From NCBI GenBank assembly GCA_947384645.1, contig CANDHX010000056.1, positions 1 to 7,959 of the forward strand: 7,959 nucleotides of DNA, written 5' to 3'. The translations under genes were made by a program, and so were the position numbers. Positions 1-6,120 of this stretch are shown here, in pieces; the stretch's first letter is position 1, and each line of letters opens with the position of its first letter. This DNA is from an uncultured Mycoplasmatota bacterium. Its GTDB lineage: Bacteria; Bacillota_I; Bacilli_A; RF39; UBA660. Below the pieces are notes generated by a model. It searched no databases and had not been told where the DNA came from. It was given only the letters and a program-made list of their open reading frames with translations.

Positions 1-45
1 ACACCTACAGTTACACTCTTTCCCTACACGACGCTCTTCCGATCT
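1..45 (+). other. Illumina adapter, left end (not biological)
   Basis: Positions 13-45 are the TruSeq read-1 adapter, ending in GCTCTTCCGATCT. Before it, ACAC at 1-4 matches the end of the P5 arm, so the eight bases CTACAGTT at 5-12 are probably a sample index. Genomic sequence begins at 46. Nothing here should be annotated as bacterial DNA. Confidence 0.97.
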
Positions 46-120
46 ATGAACATTCATAGTACTTAATCCGATTGCTCCTGCAATAGCAAAAGCTCCGAAA
101 TATTTAAATAAATTTTTCAT
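46..120 (-). CDS. Secreted or membrane protein, N-terminal 25 residues only (cut by insert edge)
   Basis: On the minus strand an ATG at 120-118 opens a frame that stays open to the insert edge and reads MKNLFKYFGAFAIAGAIGLS then TMNVH. A good Shine-Dalgarno (AGAGGAAAG) lies a few bases upstream. The short lysine-containing start followed by an Ala/Gly/Ile/Leu-rich core is typical of a signal peptide or an N-terminal membrane anchor, so the product is probably exported. No mature domain is visible, so the function cannot be given. It lies downstream of the NPKTG surface-protein gene on the same strand, with a weak terminator and a possible promoter between them. It may belong to the same surface locus, but that is inference. 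Confidence 0.7.
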
Positions 121-163
121 AATACTTTCCTCTTTCTTTTTTATTTTCTTCCCTTTTAAACAA

Positions 164-169
164 ATTATA
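164..169 (-). promoter_or_regulatory. Possible -10 box for the truncated secreted-protein gene
   Basis: On the minus strand 169-164 reads TATAAT, preceded by TG, and lies about 43 bases before the ATG at 120. No convincing -35 box is present at 16-18 bases. A second TATATT-like site lies further upstream. The call rests on the perfect hexamer only, which is weak support in such AT-rich DNA. Confidence 0.3.
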
Positions 170-227
170 CATTTCTCTATTTTTATATCACTTCCTATGA
201 TTAAATCTAATATAACACTTTTCGACA

Positions 228-246
228 AAAAAATACAGTATTTTTT
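228..246 (-). terminator. Possible weak terminator after the surface-protein gene
   Basis: AAAAAATAC at 228-236 and GTATTTTTT at 238-246 form a perfect inverted repeat around one central base. This gives a usable stem of 8 bp with a three-base loop. On the minus strand the 3' arm is a run of seven T, 22 bases after the surface-protein stop. The stem is almost all A-T, so it may work poorly as an intrinsic terminator. Confidence 0.4.
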
Positions 247-268
247 ATATTATTTACACAAGAAATTG

Positions 269-1663
269 TTATAACTGTTTAAATATGTCTGTCTTTTTAA
301 GCTTTTTATAAGAAATAACCGCTATAGAAAGTCCGATTATAAAAGCTAAACCATATGATATATATCCAGTTTTAGGATTGCTTACTAAAGTACCGGGATT
401 ACTAGTCTTAGTATCATCGGGATTGCTCATCAACTCCCCTACACTGACTTTATAAAAATATTGTGTATTTGGATTGAGTCCGGTATCTTTATATGTTCCA
501 TTACAAGGCATAGCTTTTAGAAATTCATAAGAACTATCGTTAGAAGCTCTATAAATTTTACAGATGCCGTTTCCATCATAAGATATATCTAAAGTGACAG
601 AATCTTCTGTTACCTCTCTTACATTGACTGTTGGCATACTAGGATTTGAAGGATTTGAAGGATTTGAAGAACCTGAGTTTCCTACGTATTTATCTAAGTT
701 CAAATTATTTAGACTTATTCTAAAAGATTCGAGTATATCACCTTTAAAACCATCACCCTCATAGTATCTAGTCTTTAGTTCAATTCCATTTTCGGCAAAA
801 TTTAAATCTTCTTCATCTACATTTATTGTATTTATATCATATCCATTCTTAGTAGCAATTGCCTCTGTAATCATATAAATGCAAAACATATCGGCAAAAG
901 AATATGACCACAAAACATCGTTACTTATTCCAGTACGTGGCACATAATATAAAACGCCACCATCCAATTTAAAATCTATTTTATAATCGTCTTTATTAGC
1001 TTTCATTGACAAGATGTTTCCATTAATGGTCATTAAAAGAGCGTCATCTTCTCCGAATAACTCATTATAAACTACACCATTCATTATCAAAGACTTTAAA
1101 TTTTCCAACTCTTTATTAGTTGTAGGTACATCCGGAATATCAGGAACTATAGGATCTGGTTCTTGAGGCTTATCGTCGTCATCCTTATTTTCTCTATTAG
1201 GGTATATCTCTAAATCGATTTGTAAATTGTTTACTATACTGCTGACTTTATTCCCACTCGAATCGAGTAAATCTTTATAAGTAACAGTTATTCCGTCCTT
1301 GGCTAAATCGCCTTCGAGAGGAACCGCAACAGTTCCTTCATATCCGTTTAAATCTGCTATTACATCTAGTACTAATTGAATTACATATTCGTCATTAGTT
1401 GCGGCAAAACCTATTAAACTCTCAGAAGACGGCGTTAAAGTATATGAAAGAATGTTTCCACTATTAGTAAAAGTAGTACTAAATTTATCTGCACCCATCG
1501 ACCTATCAAAAGACAAAGAACTTCCAGTATATGAAAAAGTATATAATGAATTTGAAGCAATTCTTTTTTCAATCTCAGCTCCTACTTCACTCATCGTTGC
1601 AGCATCAACTTTCGAATATCCTAACGTCAATATACAAGCAATACAAAATAAAAACTTTCTCAT
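269..1663 (-). CDS. Sortase-anchored surface protein: duplicated N-terminal domain, FnIII-like domain, NPKTG sorting signal
   Basis: A 464-residue exported protein predicted to be attached to the cell wall. Residues 1-21 form a signal peptide with a likely cleavage after VDA. Two related domains follow, at about 25-155 and 184-325. They share a hydrophobic helix ending in NGYE (107-110) or NGYD (273-276) and a similar strand region ending near IDLEIY (149-154) and NLNLDKY (320-326). They are joined by an acidic, proline-rich linker (161-180). An SNP-repeat linker (332-342) leads to a fibronectin-III-like domain at about 343-410 with two cysteines, C368 and C387, that could form a disulfide. 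The C-terminus has NPKTG (429-433), a hydrophobic stretch (434-451) and a KKLKK tail, the layout of a sortase signal. NP-type motifs are typical of class B sortases, and such a sortase is encoded nearby on the opposite strand. The start has a good Shine-Dalgarno (GAGG, 1672-1675). Ligand or role is unknown; adhesion is only a guess. Confidence 0.85.
   Translation of the reverse strand: MRKFLFCIACILTLGYSKVDAATMSEVGAEIEKRIASNSLYTFSYTGSSLSFDRSMGADKFSTTFTNSGNILSYTLTPSSESLIGFAATNDEYVIQLVLDVIADLNGYEGTVAVPLEGDLAKDGITVTYKDLLDSSGNKVSSIVNNLQIDLEIYPNRENKDDDDKPQEPDPIVPDIPDVPTTNKELENLKSLIMNGVVYNELFGEDDALLMTINGNILSMKANKDDYKIDFKLDGGVLYYVPRTGISNDVLWSYSFADMFCIYMITEAIATKNGYDINTINVDEEDLNFAENGIELKTRYYEGDGFKGDILESFRISLNNLNLDKYVGNSGSSNPSNPSNPSMPTVNVREVTEDSVTLDISYDGNGICKIYRASNDSSYEFLKAMPCNGTYKDTGLNPNTQYFYKVSVGELMSNPDDTKTSNPGTLVSNPKTGYISYGLAFIIGLSIAVISYKKLKKTDIFKQL
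642..668. repeat. Three perfect tandem 9-base repeats in the surface-protein linker
   Basis: GGATTTGAA occurs three times head to tail (642-650, 651-659, 660-668). On the coding strand this gives the SNP triplets of the flexible linker before the FnIII-like domain. The copies are identical at the DNA level, which suggests recent slippage. The copy number could vary in frame and change linker length. Confidence 0.9.
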
Positions 1664-1698
1664 AAAAACTACCTCTTCTATTATCTAGTCTCATTTAT

Positions 1699-1727
1699 AT
1701 GATACCATATTTTCGAGAAATTAAAAT
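1699..1727 (-). promoter_or_regulatory. Probable extended -10 promoter of the surface-protein gene
   Basis: Reading the minus strand, TGG at 1707-1705 directly precedes TATCAT at 1704-1699, an extended -10 arrangement. The corresponding -35 region (1727-1722) is a poor match. The -10 box is about 36 bases before the ATG at 1663, with the Shine-Dalgarno between them. Confidence 0.45.
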
Positions 1728-1743
1728 AAAAAGTTGATTATTT

Positions 1744-1761
1744 TATGTAATTATTTACATA
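1744..1761. repeat. 7-bp inverted repeat upstream of the surface-protein promoter
   Basis: TATGTAA at 1744-1750 and TTACATA at 1755-1761 are perfect inverted arms around TTAT. They lie just upstream of the surface-protein promoter and just outside the repeat that borders the AbiE cassette. This could be a regulator site, a weak terminator for the cassette, or chance in AT-rich DNA. Confidence 0.35.
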
Positions 1762-1773
1762 TTAAAAAAGAAA

Positions 1774-1825
1774 GTTAATTTGGAATTAAATAAACTTGTC
1801 CATAAACTTACCTAGACACACACTC
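1774..1825 (-). repeat. Left copy of the inverted repeat flanking the AbiE cassette
   Basis: The minus strand from 1825 to 1794 matches the plus strand of 3423-3454 at 30 of 32 bases, including an exact 18-base run GTAAGTTTATGGACAAGT. Beyond it, with small gaps, both copies reach an AAATTAAC block (here 1781-1774). It begins 12 bases after the toxin stop codon. No transposase is present, so the repeat family is not identified. Confidence 0.85.
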
Positions 1826-1837
1826 GCCAGTCTAGGT
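1810..1837. other. 8-bp hairpin at the end of the toxin gene
   Basis: ACCTAGAC (1810-1817) pairs perfectly with GTCTAGGT (1830-1837) around a 12-base loop. The right arm touches the last base of the AbiEii stop codon; the left arm lies in the flanking inverted repeat. No T-run follows in either direction, so it is a poor intrinsic terminator. It could protect the mRNA 3' end, or mark the junction of an element. Confidence 0.5.
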
Positions 1838-2656
1838 TATACCTCAACTGCTTCCATAAATTTAAAGTAATTAATAACATTATCAATAACTTCTTCTACA
1901 GAAATACCTAGCCAATTATTTCTTGCATCTCTTAAACTTTGCTTAAAAATGTTATTATTTAGAGTAATATTAAGATTATTTATTATGTCATAAGTATTAT
2001 TTTCTCTCATTGTTGTATCTTGAATTATTAATGTATCTGTTATTTTTAGTAATTCTTCTTTATTTACTTCAGTATTATTTATCAAATAATAAATATCAAA
2101 TAAATCTTTATATCTTGTTGTTCTGATACCAAATCTTAATAACGATTTTAGTTTCTCACATATGATTTGTTCTTTTGAATTTATGACGAGTGTAGCACTT
2201 TCATTAATTGCTTCTAGATTAAAACAATATTCATCTTGTTTAATGTCGAAGTTCTTGTGTACACCTATGTCTAGTTTAGCAGATACACTAAAATCATTTT
2301 CATCTCTTAAAATAACATTAACTCTTTTACCATTATAATCTTGATGATGTAATTTTTGTATATCTCCATCTATATAAACTTTAATACCATCATCAACTAA
2401 ATTTAATGTATCTATAAATGCTTTAATAGATTCATCAGCAAGTGAATATTTTATAAAGTCTAAATCTAGATCTCTTGTTGTTCGTCTTTTATCATTATAC
2501 AAGCCATACATAACAACTCCACCTTTGATTGTTGCATTCTTATTCATTCTACTTTTAGATATCTTATTTAGAATAATGTCTTGGCATATTTTTGCTGAAG
2601 CATTAGCAAGTGTAAAGCCATTATCAAGATATTTTTCTTAATTCTTCTAAATTCAT
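1837..2656 (-). pseudogene. abiEii: AbiEii-type nucleotidyltransferase toxin, frameshifted after the first few codons
   Basis: An intact frame of 236 residues starts at an ATG at 2547, but the same frame is open further upstream and carries family-like sequence (ICQDIILNKISKS) not used from that ATG. The natural start is the ATG at 2656-2654, which shares one base with the antitoxin stop (TAATG). From there the frame hits TGA after ten codons. Removing one A from the A5 run (T5 at 2632-2636 on the plus strand) joins MNLEELRK to YLDNGF and restores a 272-residue protein. Expected AbiEii (DUF1814) features are visible in restored numbering: GG at 45-46, RRTTRDLDLD at 57-66, the third acidic residue in KLDIGV (D129), EKLKSLL near 167-173 and RYKDLFDIYYL from 181. 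The family transfers nucleotides to a cellular target and halts growth; the target here is unknown. The break may be a real mutation, a phase switch or a homopolymer error. Confidence 0.82.
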
Positions 2657-3198
2657 TAAAACACCTCACGCATCAAAGTATCATATAAAGATGCTTCATT
2701 TTTATAATAAGATATATATTCCTGTATTTTATAAATATCAAGTTTATCGGCTTTTCTTCTATAATTTGTTATTATTTCTTTATAATAGTCAAATGGTATT
2801 ATATTTTTCTTTCTAATTAATTCTACTAACATTCTTTCTTCATCATAGATATTAATCTTAATATTTTCAACTTCAATTTGTATTTTACCAAAGTCAAATA
2901 AGTCATTTGGGATAAATACTTGTTTAATATTCTTATCATTAATTCTAGTATCTGATCTTTTTGTTGCTAAATAAAAATAATCAGGTATAACATCAGTTAA
3001 ATCGTAATAGTAATAGGCACTATCAGATGTAAATATTGCATTAGGATATTTTTTAACTATAATTTCTAAGGGATTTACAAATTCTATATCTGAATATAAT
3101 CCATTTTCTATTTTATAATATTCTTTATTAGTTACTGCTTTTTGTATTTGATAATCTGATTTTAGTTTTTCTTTTAATTCTTTATGAAAATATAACAT
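2656..3198 (-). CDS. abiEi: AbiEi-family antitoxin of a type IV toxin-antitoxin pair
   Basis: A 180-residue cytosolic protein encoded directly upstream of the AbiEii toxin, with stop and start overlapping as TAATG, a sign of translational coupling. The N-terminus (about 1-37, ending YKIENGLYSD) resembles the small winged-helix DNA-binding part that AbiEi antitoxins use to repress their own promoter, though it is short. The core family pattern follows: FTSDSAYYYYDLTDVIPDYFYLAT at 56-79, paired strands around 90-118, then IYDEERMLVELIRKK at 117-131 and a helical C-terminus. In the family the antitoxin counteracts the toxin without forming a stable complex and binds inverted repeats at the promoter. 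The ATG at 3198 has a good AGGTG Shine-Dalgarno 7 bases upstream. Base composition is very AT-rich compared with the sortase and surface-protein genes. Confidence 0.82.
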   Translation of the reverse strand: MLYFHKELKEKLKSDYQIQKAVTNKEYYKIENGLYSDIEFVNPLEIIVKKYPNAIFTSDSAYYYYDLTDVIPDYFYLATKRSDTRINDKNIKQVFIPNDLFDFGKIQIEVENIKINIYDEERMLVELIRKKNIIPFDYYKEIITNYRRKADKLDIYKIQEYISYYKNEASLYDTLMREVF

Positions 3199-3208
3199 GA
3201 CATATCAC

Positions 3209-3245
3209 CTAAAATAATTTTAGACTAATTATTCACAAAAGCCAA
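3209..3245 (-). promoter_or_regulatory. AbiE operon promoter overlapped by a palindromic operator candidate
   Basis: On the minus strand TTGGCT (3245-3240), a 17-base spacer and TAAAAT (3222-3217) form a plausible promoter. The -10 box sits inside a perfect 7-bp inverted repeat, CTAAAAT (3209-3215) and ATTTTAG (3217-3223), that reaches into the ribosome binding site. A palindrome there fits autorepression by AbiEi. Transcription from this site would leave a leader of only about 12 bases. Confidence 0.5.
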
Positions 3246-3605
3246 ATAATTGTGTATAGTTAGTTTATTTTTTGAACCTTATCTGCTCACATTACCAATT
3301 TGTTGCAAATTCCCTAAAAAAAGTATTTAATTGCCTATAAAATAACTTTAATATAGAAAAAGTCTATAACAAGAATTAGAAAAGTATCCTTTAGTATTTA
3401 AAAAGTTTGAAGAAATGCTTTTGAGTGTGTTTCTAAGTAAGTTTATGGACAAGTCTAATATTTAAATTAACCTTACGATTATATTTTCAACTTACTTTTT
3501 AATATCTTTTTTATCTGGTATATTAAACAATCTTCTATACTTATCTTATTACCCCTGTTCATCTAAAATATTCTTTAAAATAAAAAATATATAATTTATA
3601 GAATA
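3246..3605. other. Gene-free AT-rich stretch between the AbiE operon and the sortase
   Basis: I find no convincing gene here on either strand. It holds a small inverted repeat (AATTTG/CAAATT, 3297-3311) and the right copy of the cassette-flanking inverted repeat. From 3472 to 3605 it is featureless, very AT-rich DNA upstream of the sortase promoter. No transposase remnant is recognisable. Confidence 0.6.
3423..3471 (+). repeat. Right copy of the inverted repeat flanking the AbiE cassette
   Basis: The plus strand from 3423 (GAGTGTGTTTCTAAG...) to 3454 repeats the minus strand of 1825-1794 with two mismatches. The similarity continues, with gaps, to AAATTAAC at 3464-3471. It lies about 225 bases upstream of the antitoxin start. 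I see no clear target-site duplication outside either copy, although the AT-rich flanks make short ones hard to judge. Confidence 0.85.
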
Positions 3606-3649
3606 TTTACACAATTTTTTTAAAAAATATGATAATATAATAAAGGAAG
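3606..3649 (+). promoter_or_regulatory. Sortase promoter and ribosome binding site
   Basis: TTTACA (3606-3611), a 16-base spacer and TATGAT (3628-3633) fit a housekeeping promoter. AAAGGAAGTGAT (3642-3653) differs at one base from the ideal anti-16S complement. Its core ends 10 bases before the ATG at 3660 but only 4 bases before the upstream TTG at 3654, so the ATG is preferred. A second TATAAT at 3636-3641 is too close to the ribosome site to be the main -10. Confidence 0.6.
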
Positions 3650-3659
3650 TGATTTGTCT

Positions 3660-5300
3660 ATGAAAAAAATTAGATTTGTTATAAACGACAATACTTTGAC
3701 TATAAGCTATAAAATCGAGAAAAACACATTTAAAGATTTGACAAACACCAATCTTATATCAAAAGACGATTTAGTATTCGACCTAAAATATTTTAAAAAT
3801 AATATAAAATTAGTAGCAGGATTCTTAAATGTTATGTTAAAAGAAGATTCTGTAACTAGAGCTATTATAGACCACGACGAATTGATAATTCTAGGATTAG
3901 ATTTATTGGGTTATATGCCGATGGTTAAAGAGCTAGTTATAAAGCCAGACATCCCAATCGACTTCGATACGCATTTGGCTATTTTAAAAAACGACACCTT
4001 AAAAGTCATCAATTGTTATACTATACCTACTTATCTACTAGAAAGAATAGACACCACTAAAACTGTTAAGATTGAAACCCGCAACGAAGTGTTTTTTGTA
4101 AGTAACTTCCTTAGGGTAAACAATTTAAACAGTTATTCAGACGTCTTTTATAAAAGAAAAATAATAGTAAACTACGAATTCCAAGAGGTCGATTTCAAAG
4201 ATTTCGAACAGTTCTTGTCGATTAATACTTATCTTAAAACGATTTATTTTGAATACATTAATTTAGACTTAGTTAAAAACGTCGTAAAATATTTGAGGGA
4301 AGCCAAAAAGAAAAACGTAACGATAGATATCAAAGGAACTCCTAATAATCTCACATATTTTAATGCCTTAGAAGAATATGTTCGCAAAAGTAAATATATC
4401 AAGAAAAACAATATTCGCTTTAAAATAGACTATACGGAAGATTATAAATTGGATAACTTCTTAAAACTTTTGAACTTTGCGAGCTTAAAGTACATTTTTG
4501 TAGTCATCATTCTATCCTGCTTTTTAGGCTATGGCATAAATCAATACGATTTATATAAAAGTTCGACCGAAATCGATGCAATCACGGATGATTTGGCAGA
4601 TTTGCTAGAAGAATTTGAAAACTTCGATACACCTGAACCTGAGCCTGAACCGGAGCCCCCAACTATTACAGAACCGTCAAATCCTACTACACCTACCCAA
4701 CCTTCAAAGCCTACGTACGTTAGTCCATATTATAAAAATTATGCCAAAGTAATCTCCGTACTAAAAGAACAAAACTCCGATACAGTTGGTTGGGTTACCG
4801 TCAACAACACGACTGTTAACTATCCTGTCGTTCAAGCTTTAAATAACAGTTATTATTTGACACACGACTTCAATAAAAACTCCAATTCATTGGGTTGGGT
4901 TTTTATGGATTATAGAAATAACCCATATGTACTAGACCAGAACACAGTTATATATGGTCATAACATCGCTAAGGACAAGCTCATGTTCGGCAATCTGAGT
5001 GAAACCTTAAACCCGAATTGGTATAAGAAAGAATCGAACCAATACATAACTTTCAATACAGCCTGGCAAGATATGCAATGGAAGATATTTTCAATCTATA
5101 AAATAGCTGCCACCAACGATTATCTTTACAACACTTTTGATACCCAAGAAGAATTCTTAGGATTTGTGAACAAAATAAAATCGAGAAGCATTTATGATTT
5201 TGGAGTAGAAGTAAAAGAAAACGATAAAATAATAACTCTATCTACTTGCCAAAACAGCGGTAAAAATCGACTAGTAGTCCATGCCGTATTAGTTCAATGA
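3660..5300 (+). CDS. Class B-type sortase with a large cytoplasmic N-terminal domain
   Basis: A 546-residue membrane-bound transpeptidase that should cleave a sorting signal and join the protein to the cell wall. Residues 1-275 form a soluble domain of alternating strands and helices that I do not recognise; its spaced hydrophobic strands loosely suggest a leucine-rich-repeat-like fold. One membrane segment (277-292) follows lysines, placing the N-terminus in the cytosol. An acidic region and a PEPEPEPEP/Thr-Pro linker (about 305-352) lead to the sortase domain (about 355-546). Catalytic residues are all present: H434 in YGHN, C530 in TLSTC and R537 in NRLVV, with MFGNL after the His as in class B enzymes. 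Class B sortases normally have only a short N-terminal anchor, so the extension is the odd feature. The likely substrate is the NPKTG protein encoded divergently. An alternative TTG start at 3654 would add two residues. TGA stop. Confidence 0.9.
   Translation: MKKIRFVINDNTLTISYKIEKNTFKDLTNTNLISKDDLVFDLKYFKNNIKLVAGFLNVMLKEDSVTRAIIDHDELIILGLDLLGYMPMVKELVIKPDIPIDFDTHLAILKNDTLKVINCYTIPTYLLERIDTTKTVKIETRNEVFFVSNFLRVNNLNSYSDVFYKRKIIVNYEFQEVDFKDFEQFLSINTYLKTIYFEYINLDLVKNVVKYLREAKKKNVTIDIKGTPNNLTYFNALEEYVRKSKYIKKNNIRFKIDYTEDYKLDNFLKLLNFASLKYIFVVIILSCFLGYGINQYDLYKSSTEIDAITDDLADLLEEFENFDTPEPEPEPEPPTITEPSNPTTPTQPSKPTYVSPYYKNYAKVISVLKEQNSDTVGWVTVNNTTVNYPVVQALNNSYYLTHDFNKNSNSLGWVFMDYRNNPYVLDQNTVIYGHNIAKDKLMFGNLSETLNPNWYKKESNQYITFNTAWQDMQWKIFSIYKIAATNDYLYNTFDTQEEFLGFVNKIKSRSIYDFGVEVKENDKIITLSTCQNSGKNRLVVHAVLVQ
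4632..4658. repeat. Hexamer repeat encoding the Pro-Glu linker of the sortase
   Basis: Four near-identical hexamers (CCTGAA, CCTGAG, CCTGAA, CCGGAG) followed by CCC encode the PE repeat between membrane segment and catalytic domain. Such a rigid, extended linker probably carries the enzyme away from the membrane surface. Confidence 0.75.
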
Positions 5301-5307
5301 TTAAGTT

Positions 5308-5336
5308 TTGACAAATCTATAAATATAGTCTATAAT
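5308..5336 (+). promoter_or_regulatory. Consensus housekeeping promoter of the 240-residue protein gene
   Basis: Perfect TTGACA (5308-5313), exactly 17 bases, then perfect TATAAT (5331-5336). It starts 8 bases after the sortase stop. Transcription is expected to begin near 5343. It should be strong unless repressed, so the downstream gene does not depend on sortase transcription. Confidence 0.85.
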
Positions 5337-5361
5337 ATCCTCCAAACAAGGGGGATATTAT
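5332..5361 (+). promoter_or_regulatory. 12-bp palindrome from the -10 box through the ribosome binding site
   Basis: ATAATATCCTCC (5332-5343) pairs with GGGGGATATTAT (5350-5361) around AAACAA, with one G-U wobble. It covers the -10 box, the start point and the Shine-Dalgarno (AAGGGGG, 5348-5354) and ends one base before the ATG at 5363. As DNA it could be a repressor operator. As RNA it would hide the ribosome site only in transcripts reading through from the sortase, since a transcript starting near 5343 lacks nearly all of the 5' arm. Confidence 0.7.
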
Positions 5362-5362
5362 T

Positions 5363-6085
5363 ATGCCTATAAGAAATTATGATAAATTTAGTCACATGGA
5401 CGTTTTTAAAACCGGTTTAATCGAAGGCTACATAAGAAACAGACAATTTTTAGAAAGACAAGGAATTATGAGCCTGGCCGATTTGTTTCGCAAAGATGAC
5501 GAGCATTCCATTATCTATTCGGAACAAGGATTAAATATGACGGATAGAGATGTCAAAACTTTAATTACTTTTGCTAGATGTAAATTTTTACAAGAGGATT
5601 TAGATTTCGGTATCGATGTTTTTCAAGGACATCATAGAAATTACTGGTTCTATACTGCTGATGAAGTTAAAACTTTAAATACCAAATTGGCAAGAACGGG
5701 AAGTTTTCTTGGAAATGATATAAAAAAAGAGTCCATTAAGGATTTCAAATTACAGGGAATCGATATCGAATTGGTATTACTAATCGCTGAACGAATTAAC
5801 TTTGGTGAAGAGTTTAGTCTAATGGATATCTTCACTTCCCCTACTTTTATTGAAGTAATAAGAAGAGGAAGTTATTCTGAAATTCAAAAAAGACGCATTT
5901 TAATCGTCTCAGAATACTTAAGAAAAAAATCTATAGAAAACGAAAGAGCACCTCACTCTACCTCTTTAGAAGACGAGAAAAAAGCATTATTGAAACGACT
6001 TGCCGAATTAGAACGTGAAAAAGAAATGATAAACATGCGATTATCAGAAATCGATGCCATGGAAGCAAGAAAGAAAACCATATAA
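5363..6085 (+). CDS. Hypothetical cytosolic protein with C-terminal coiled coil
   Basis: A 240-residue protein I do not recognise. It has no signal peptide and no membrane segment. It looks mainly helical and strongly charged. An aromatic and His-rich patch, FQGHHRNYWFY, lies at 87-97. The hydrophobic helix at 134-146 (DIELVLLIAERIN) is followed by a segment rich in Arg and Ile at 162-190. Residues about 201-236 show the heptad pattern of a coiled coil (KKALLKRLAELEREKEMI), suggesting an oligomer. The ATG at 5363 has a strong Shine-Dalgarno 8 bases away. It has its own consensus promoter and an intrinsic terminator, so it is a single-gene unit. Its base composition looks native to this genome. 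DNA or RNA binding would fit the charge, but nothing in the sequence proves it. Confidence 0.8.
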   Translation: MPIRNYDKFSHMDVFKTGLIEGYIRNRQFLERQGIMSLADLFRKDDEHSIIYSEQGLNMTDRDVKTLITFARCKFLQEDLDFGIDVFQGHHRNYWFYTADEVKTLNTKLARTGSFLGNDIKKESIKDFKLQGIDIELVLLIAERINFGEEFSLMDIFTSPTFIEVIRRGSYSEIQKRRILIVSEYLRKKSIENERAPHSTSLEDEKKALLKRLAELEREKEMINMRLSEIDAMEARKKTI

Positions 6086-6093
6086 ATTTTAAG

Positions 6094-6119
6094 AAAAGTT
6101 GCAAAAAAGCAACTTTTTT
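6094..6119 (+). terminator. Intrinsic terminator of the 240-residue protein gene
   Basis: AAAAGTTGC (6094-6102) pairs with GCAACTTTT (6109-6117) around an A6 loop. The T run at 6114-6119 provides the tail. It starts 8 bases after the TAA stop. The A-run in front means it may also act weakly on the other strand. Confidence 0.9.
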
Positions 6120-6120
6120 C

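Noticed and set aside
1452..1688. Plus-strand frame of 78 codons
   Set aside because: It lies opposite the signal peptide and first domain of the surface-protein gene and has no family resemblance; it is a shadow.
1774..3471. Target-site duplication outside the inverted repeats
   Set aside because: Only short AT-rich words such as TTAAAT are shared by the flanks, which is expected by chance here.
3654..3659. TTG start for the sortase
   Set aside because: Only 4 bases from the Shine-Dalgarno core; the ATG at 3660 has better spacing and the same 32-base distance from the -10 box as the neighbouring genes.
5650..5835. Minus-strand frame of 61 codons
   Set aside because: Fully inside the 240-residue protein gene, antisense, with no recognisable product.
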